A stretch of 9,182 nucleotides of DNA from Patescibacteria group bacterium (GTDB lineage: Bacteria > Patescibacteriota > Dojkabacteria > SC72). Below are positions 5,393 to 9,182 of the stretch, one piece after another. Below the pieces are notes generated by a model. That model saw nothing but the letters and a program-made list of their open reading frames with translations. It searched no databases and was not told the DNA's origin. Positions within the stretch are counted from its first letter, which is position 1, and every line of letters begins with the position of its first letter. The translations under genes were made by a program, and so were the position numbers. The stretch lies in assembly GCA_003518125.1 (NCBI GenBank), contig DOZG01000031.1:1531-10712 (forward strand), given 5' to 3'.

Positions 5393-8372
5393 TCCAACTT
5401 ATATTAAATTGAGTGTCTGATACTAGATCAAATCTTCTACTGAGTTGATTGCTTATGCTTGTCAATTCGTCACTTTCTAGAATATTCCAGTCATCTGGAT
5501 ATGTAATGTTTAAAACATAACTCTCTTTTTTAGATCCTGCTTGTTTAAAGATATTCAAATCGAAAAATGCATTATTATTCTGTGTTGATAGTGGGAAGTA
5601 TGTTCCAAGATCGGTTTTAGATATTTTGTATCTCAATACTAGCTTATTAGAGTCTTTTATGTCTGTATTAAACCAACCACCAACAACTTTAAAACCACCT
5701 TCATTGTAGATATCGTATTCATTATTTTCCATACCAGCGATTCCCAGTATTTTTGCTCTACTTGGAATGTATATACGGGTGTAATTTCTATATTCCCCCT
5801 CAGGGTATGTATTTGCAGTACTTTCATTAATTACATTTATTTCATATGTGTATGTAATTTCAGTATCATCTAAAACAATATCTAGTTTATGGTCTTTCTT
5901 GATATATAAATTTGCTTTATTACCACCCCAATTCCAATCAATAGAGATTGGTGCAGATATGTATTTACTATCAAGTTGGCCATCCCAATTATTATCATCA
6001 AAGAACTTGGTAGCTTCACTGTTTTTGAATACTGCCTGTAAATGTTTTTCATTTAAACTCTCTTCGAATATAGATACAACATCTTTGTATTCATTGAAGT
6101 TAGAGGATAGTATTTTTGTTACTGTTTCGTTTGCTAAATTAGCCAAGAAGGTAGCCTTTTGTGTTGATCCTGGGGTAAAATTTTCGTGTATTTCAAAAAT
6201 TTTAGAGTGAAGATTATCACTTGTTATTAATACTGTTTCTCCTGGTACTTCTATACCTCCCCATTTGGTGAGGAGTTTTTGTATGAAGGAGATATCAATT
6301 GTAAATAATCCATCTAGGTCATTACCTTTACCCAAAGCGGAGACAAAACTTTCCGATTCAAGTAAAACAGTGTAGAGATCAGGGCTCCAATTTACTAGAG
6401 AAAATGAGTAGTTGGTTATCTCTAAGGTATTTGCTAAGGATTGAGGTGGAGTGAAGGTTTTGTTTTGTACTCTTAATGTCCCATCTGCATTGTAAATATC
6501 ATCTACAAAAAGTTCTCTGATTTGTCCTCCTTCAATACCAACAATGGCATAACTTGAGATCCATCCTCCGGTACCTCTAATCTCTCCTTCGTTTTGTAAA
6601 AGAACTAAGAATCTTTTTCTTTCAGTATTTCCTAATATATCAGGCAAGAAACTAACAATTGAGTTTAATGATTCTACAGATTCAGAAGTTTCGTTAATAG
6701 TTGTTTTGAAATTTAACATCTCATTTTGAAGGAATCTGGGGAAGTATTCTACAACTACAGACGAAATTATCTCATTTGCTAGATTTAATTTGTATGCTCC
6801 TTCGCTTGTTAGATATTGGTTCTCTTCCATACTATCTAAGTAATCTCTATATTCTCTGGTAGTAGAGGGTGTTCCACTATCGAAATTAATAGCAGGTTCA
6901 AAATCTCTAATGTAGTAAGCTAATGGTTCTAAGCCACTAATTAGATTATCTCCACTATCAATGGCGTAATCAAATCCTAAAAAGAGCTTATCTATTTCGG
7001 AGAGTAAAGTGTTTTTATTAAGTAATGAAAATACCCAATTTAATCTAGTAGTGTTCTTTTTTACTTTACCTAAGTGATTTTCAATTGTATTTAGGCTCTT
7101 GGTAGCTTTATCAAAATCATAGTTTAAAACATCAGTTTTAAGATTGTTAATATTTGAGTATATTACTGATCCACCAATGGCTATTCCAACTATCGGTGAT
7201 AGGAGAAAATATATTAACAAGAGTGTAAGGGTAACTGTTAGGATATTTAAAGAAAATTTCCCATAGTTAATTTCTGAGAAAAGTTTTTTTGTATTCCTTT
7301 TTTTAAAGATTTCTTTTATCTTATTTATTATCTTTCCTCCTTTAGTGTCAATTTCTATTGAACTTAAAGGCTTAGTGATGTTTTTTTTAGTTGGGATATT
7401 CCATTTCTGATCGTTTAATTCATAGTATTTTTGGATTTGATCGATAAGGGTAGCTTCTAGGATTGCTTGTTGTTTCCATCCATATTTTGATGCATTAGGG
7501 GCTGGTACATAGAGGTCTTGAAGGATAAGGAGGGCGTCTTCATTAGTGACAAATTTTATAGCTTGAGCGGACACATTCAATTCTAAGAGTTTGTATGCTA
7601 TCGATAGTGTAGTATAGTCAGTTTTGTTTGTGAGTGATATTACCTCGCCTCGGGTCTTATCTGAAAAGGTAAGTTTAAGTATGCCATACACAGCATCACT
7701 TGCGTCAATAATATTATGAATATCTAAACCTTCTCCGATTATCTTAATTTGATTTTTACTTATACTATCAGAGAGAAGCATATGTAGTTTAGGGTCTGAT
7801 ATTTGCTCTATCCCTTTTCCGAGTATTGTTCCTAATCGGATTATTCTTAGGTTAGCTTTTGTTTGGTCTCTAAATTCAGCAGTGAGATTCTCACAGTATT
7901 TCTGTAATTCGATATTTGAGTAAGGGGATGGTTGTGCTAGTTTCTCATTATTAACCTTATTAGCTAATTCCCTATTTAATCTTAGAGAGGTTAGTATTGA
8001 GATTTTAGCTTTGAATTTTTGAGCATGTTTTAATGATAGGTTGAGATTATCAGTTTCGATTAAAAAATCCTTACTTTCGAAAGTTTCATTCTGTTGAAGT
8101 CTGTTATTTAAGTTGTAGTAAAGGTAATCTATTCTTCCTAAATTTTTTAAGAAGGTTTTTGCCCCTTTGAAATTAATAAAGGTTACATTTCCTCCCTTCT
8201 TTAATTGGTTGGTATATTTTTTTGTAGTAGAGGTGTATTTGTCTATAATGACAACCTGGCTTCCTTGTTCTAGAAGTGTTTGGGCTAGTAGATATCCTAA
8301 ATAATCTCCTCCATGCATAATGATGGAGATTGGAGTTTGGTTTTTAATTTTTAAACTTTCTTTTTTACTCAT
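5382..8372 (-). CDS. Epimerase-like Rossmann domain fused to membrane-anchored DUF4012 protein
   Basis: This 996-residue protein has a domain (about 13-320) resembling extended SDR/NAD-dependent epimerases: HGGDYLGYLLAQTLLEQG with D44 after strand 2, SILTS (125-129), Y151, and GEGLDIHNIIDASDAVYGIL (213-232), matching the family's late 'G.G...R.fi.v.D' block. The glycine motif is degraded (D23 where Gly is expected), and the Lys of YxxxK appears to be Glu (Y151..E155), so it may be a non-catalytic fold. A basic linker (about 345-370) precedes one transmembrane helix (374-402), then a long outer region with the DUF4012 hallmark LLQNEGEIRGTGGW (591-604) and NWSPDLYTVLL (661-671). DUF4012 has no established activity and occurs in actinobacteria and CPR. 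Coupled to the PEGA gene by an 8-bp overlap. The start has no Shine-Dalgarno; topology would put the Rossmann part inside and DUF4012 outside. Confidence 0.85.
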   Translation of the reverse strand: MSKKESLKIKNQTPISIIMHGGDYLGYLLAQTLLEQGSQVVIIDKYTSTTKKYTNQLKKGGNVTFINFKGAKTFLKNLGRIDYLYYNLNNRLQQNETFESKDFLIETDNLNLSLKHAQKFKAKISILTSLRLNRELANKVNNEKLAQPSPYSNIELQKYCENLTAEFRDQTKANLRIIRLGTILGKGIEQISDPKLHMLLSDSISKNQIKIIGEGLDIHNIIDASDAVYGILKLTFSDKTRGEVISLTNKTDYTTLSIAYKLLELNVSAQAIKFVTNEDALLILQDLYVPAPNASKYGWKQQAILEATLIDQIQKYYELNDQKWNIPTKKNITKPLSSIEIDTKGGKIINKIKEIFKKRNTKKLFSEINYGKFSLNILTVTLTLLLIYFLLSPIVGIAIGGSVIYSNINNLKTDVLNYDFDKATKSLNTIENHLGKVKKNTTRLNWVFSLLNKNTLLSEIDKLFLGFDYAIDSGDNLISGLEPLAYYIRDFEPAINFDSGTPSTTREYRDYLDSMEENQYLTSEGAYKLNLANEIISSVVVEYFPRFLQNEMLNFKTTINETSESVESLNSIVSFLPDILGNTERKRFLVLLQNEGEIRGTGGWISSYAIVGIEGGQIRELFVDDIYNADGTLRVQNKTFTPPQSLANTLEITNYSFSLVNWSPDLYTVLLESESFVSALGKGNDLDGLFTIDISFIQKLLTKWGGIEVPGETVLITSDNLHSKIFEIHENFTPGSTQKATFLANLANETVTKILSSNFNEYKDVVSIFEESLNEKHLQAVFKNSEATKFFDDNNWDGQLDSKYISAPISIDWNWGGNKANLYIKKDHKLDIVLDDTEITYTYEINVINESTANTYPEGEYRNYTRIYIPSRAKILGIAGMENNEYDIYNEGGFKVVGGWFNTDIKDSNKLVLRYKISKTDLGTYFPLSTQNNNAFFDLNIFKQAGSKKESYVLNITYPDDWNILESDELTSISNQLSRRFDLVSDTQFNISWTTP

Positions 8373-9012
8373 CAGTACTACTATTAAAATTTACAGGGAT
8401 AGGGAAAAGATATGCTTTTACATTAAGTAAATATCCATTCTCTATCAGTATGGGTATTTCCAACGACTCGTAGTTGTTTATTGAAACTTCTAGGTTGTAC
8501 TCTTTGGCTGATAGTTCATGTGCAATTAGTGGTACCTGCTTTACATATTCATCATCAATATATATTTTACTTTCTTCTACATCACAAAGCACAGAAAGTG
8601 TTCCTATATCCTTCTCGTAATTGTTTTGTGGTGTGTAGTAGAGAATACTTCCATGAAGTATTCCTGCTGGTCCAATCTCTATTTCAATTCTTGAAGTAGT
8701 GTTTTTTGTGAGTTTAATATTAAAAGTTTGTTTGTTGTAGAAATTTTGTGTGTCACTAATCCTTTCCAGTTGAATGGTGTAGTTTCCCTGATTGAGATCG
8801 CTGATTGTAAGGGGAGTATCACCGTATTCTTCACCGTCTATACTTACCTTGGCTTTTCCATTTATGCTGACTACTTCTAATATTGTATTACTGTAAAAGC
8901 GATTAATAAATGGGATTCTACTAATTAATCCGTCAATTGGTAAAAAATATATGAGGATTGAGAGGGCTATTATTGAAAGTGTAATAATTAAGACAGATTT
9001 AAATTTTTTCAT
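8365..9012 (-). CDS. Membrane-anchored PEGA-domain protein
   Basis: This 215-residue protein has a basic N-terminus (MKKFK) and a transmembrane anchor at about 7-24, leaving the rest outside. The outer part carries two PEGA-type beta modules. The first is at about 43-112, with the core AKVSIDGEEYGDTPLTISDL then GNYTIQLE. The second, at about 138-202, has the core SKIYIDDEYVKQVPLIAHEL then KEYNLEVSINNYE. PEGA modules are short surface-exposed beta domains found with S-layer, cell-wall and sensor proteins. This one probably binds wall or a partner. ATGAGTAA joins its stop to the start of the DUF4012 gene, so the two should be co-translated and may form an envelope complex. It has the best promoter in the window, and the predicted transcript begins at the ATG itself. 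Confidence 0.83.
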   Translation of the reverse strand: MKKFKSVLIITLSIIALSILIYFLPIDGLISRIPFINRFYSNTILEVVSINGKAKVSIDGEEYGDTPLTISDLNQGNYTIQLERISDTQNFYNKQTFNIKLTKNTTSRIEIEIGPAGILHGSILYYTPQNNYEKDIGTLSVLCDVEESKIYIDDEYVKQVPLIAHELSAKEYNLEVSINNYESLEIPILIENGYLLNVKAYLFPIPVNFNSSTDE

Positions 9013-9017
9013 ATGTC

Positions 9018-9046
9018 ATTATATGGAATCTATATCTTTTTGTCTA
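9018..9046 (-). promoter_or_regulatory. Strong sigma-70 promoter of the PEGA-DUF4012 operon, leaderless
   Basis: On the minus strand TAGACA (9046-9041, one mismatch to TTGACA) and a perfect TATAAT (9023-9018) are separated by exactly 17 bp. The start falls at about 9011, essentially the A of the PEGA ATG at 9012, so the mRNA should be leaderless. The -35 box begins only 1 bp after the stop of the upstream small ORF (9048-9050), which shows how compact the junction is. Confidence 0.75.
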
Positions 9047-9047
9047 T

Positions 9048-9176
9048 TTAGTAAGAGTATTTTGATTCTGGGGAATCTGTTTTCTTTTTTGCTTCTCTCT
9101 TGTTAGCTTTGTAGTTGATAATGGCGATTAGGAATAGGATTAGGGTTATACCGAAGATAAAGGCAAAATATCTCAT
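9048..9176 (-). CDS. Small one-helix membrane protein (possibly 5'-partial)
   Basis: From ATG at 9176 this is a 42-residue protein: MRYFAFIFGITLILFLIAII as a membrane helix, then a short, highly basic tail (NYKANKREAKKKTD) ending SPESKYSY. The frame is open for two further codons to the window edge, so it may be the C-terminus of a longer membrane protein. A GGAG lies only 2 nt before the ATG, too close for a good ribosome site. Codons in the helix end in C or A more often (ATC, GCC, AAC, CTA) than in neighbouring genes, which prefer T. I do not recognise the family. Positive-inside would place the tail in the cytoplasm. It lies on the same strand as the PEGA operon, which begins with its own promoter right after this stop. 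Confidence 0.5.
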   Translation of the reverse strand: MRYFAFIFGITLILFLIAIINYKANKREAKKKTDSPESKYSY

Positions 9177-9182
9177 TGCTCC

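Noticed and set aside
5848..6210. Plus-strand 120-codon frame inside the DUF4012 gene, and another of 72 codons at 8481-8699.
   Set aside because: Both are antisense to clear coding sequence and have no recognisable product.
1..9182. CRISPR array, tRNA gene, insertion sequence or prophage.
   Set aside because: I saw no regularly spaced repeats, cloverleaf with CCA end, transposase motifs or terminal inverted repeats; the window is nearly fully coded by cellular genes.

Overview
The window is AT-rich, tightly packed bacterial DNA using the standard stop codons: the pilN-like gene ends on TGA, so TGA is not recoded. Several traits point to a Candidate Phyla Radiation (Patescibacteria) genome. 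These are a DUF4012 protein fused to a degenerate sugar-epimerase-like domain, a PEGA protein, a minimal type IV pilus PilN/PilO pair, a compact RpoD without a large insertion, and a MetRS with no C-terminal OB domain. The phylum placement is inference, and I cannot resolve it to lineage.

Layout. Positions 1-423 (+) hold the C-terminal part of a valyl-tRNA synthetase cut by the window edge. Positions 424-737 are a 314-bp gap with an unusual content: a 14-bp perfect inverted repeat, a 21-nt near-copy of the 3' end of 16S rRNA (on the minus strand, a full-length Shine-Dalgarno), a 9-bp hairpin and one or two mini-ORFs on the minus strand. metG (738-2477, -) is transcribed divergently from a three-gene (+) cluster at 2543-3954: a PilN-like protein, a PilO-like protein and a small one-helix membrane protein. 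rpoD (3951-5036, -) converges on that cluster with overlapping stop codons. It diverges from a 109-residue zinc-ribbon protein (5063-5392, +). The last block is on the minus strand: a one-helix PEGA protein (8365-9012) whose stop overlaps the start of a 996-residue membrane protein (5382-8372) combining an epimerase-like Rossmann domain with DUF4012. The 3' end or whole of another small membrane protein lies at 9048-9176.

How the genes fit together. Two themes are visible. One is core information processing: valS, metG, rpoD. The other is the cell envelope: PilN/PilO inner-membrane alignment proteins, and a PEGA/DUF4012 pair anchored in the membrane with large outside domains. Both convergent gene pairs that can be checked (3951-3954 and 5382-5392) overlap at their stops with no terminator hairpin between them.

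Expression signals. metG, rpoD, the zinc-ribbon gene and the PEGA gene each have a -10 hexamer so close to the ATG that the predicted transcript starts 0-6 nt before it. None of them has a Shine-Dalgarno, and downstream operon genes are coupled by overlap. By contrast, the canonical Shine-Dalgarno sequences I found cluster in the 480-640 gap. That contrast, together with the 16S-tail-like sequence in the same gap, is the most unusual signal here.
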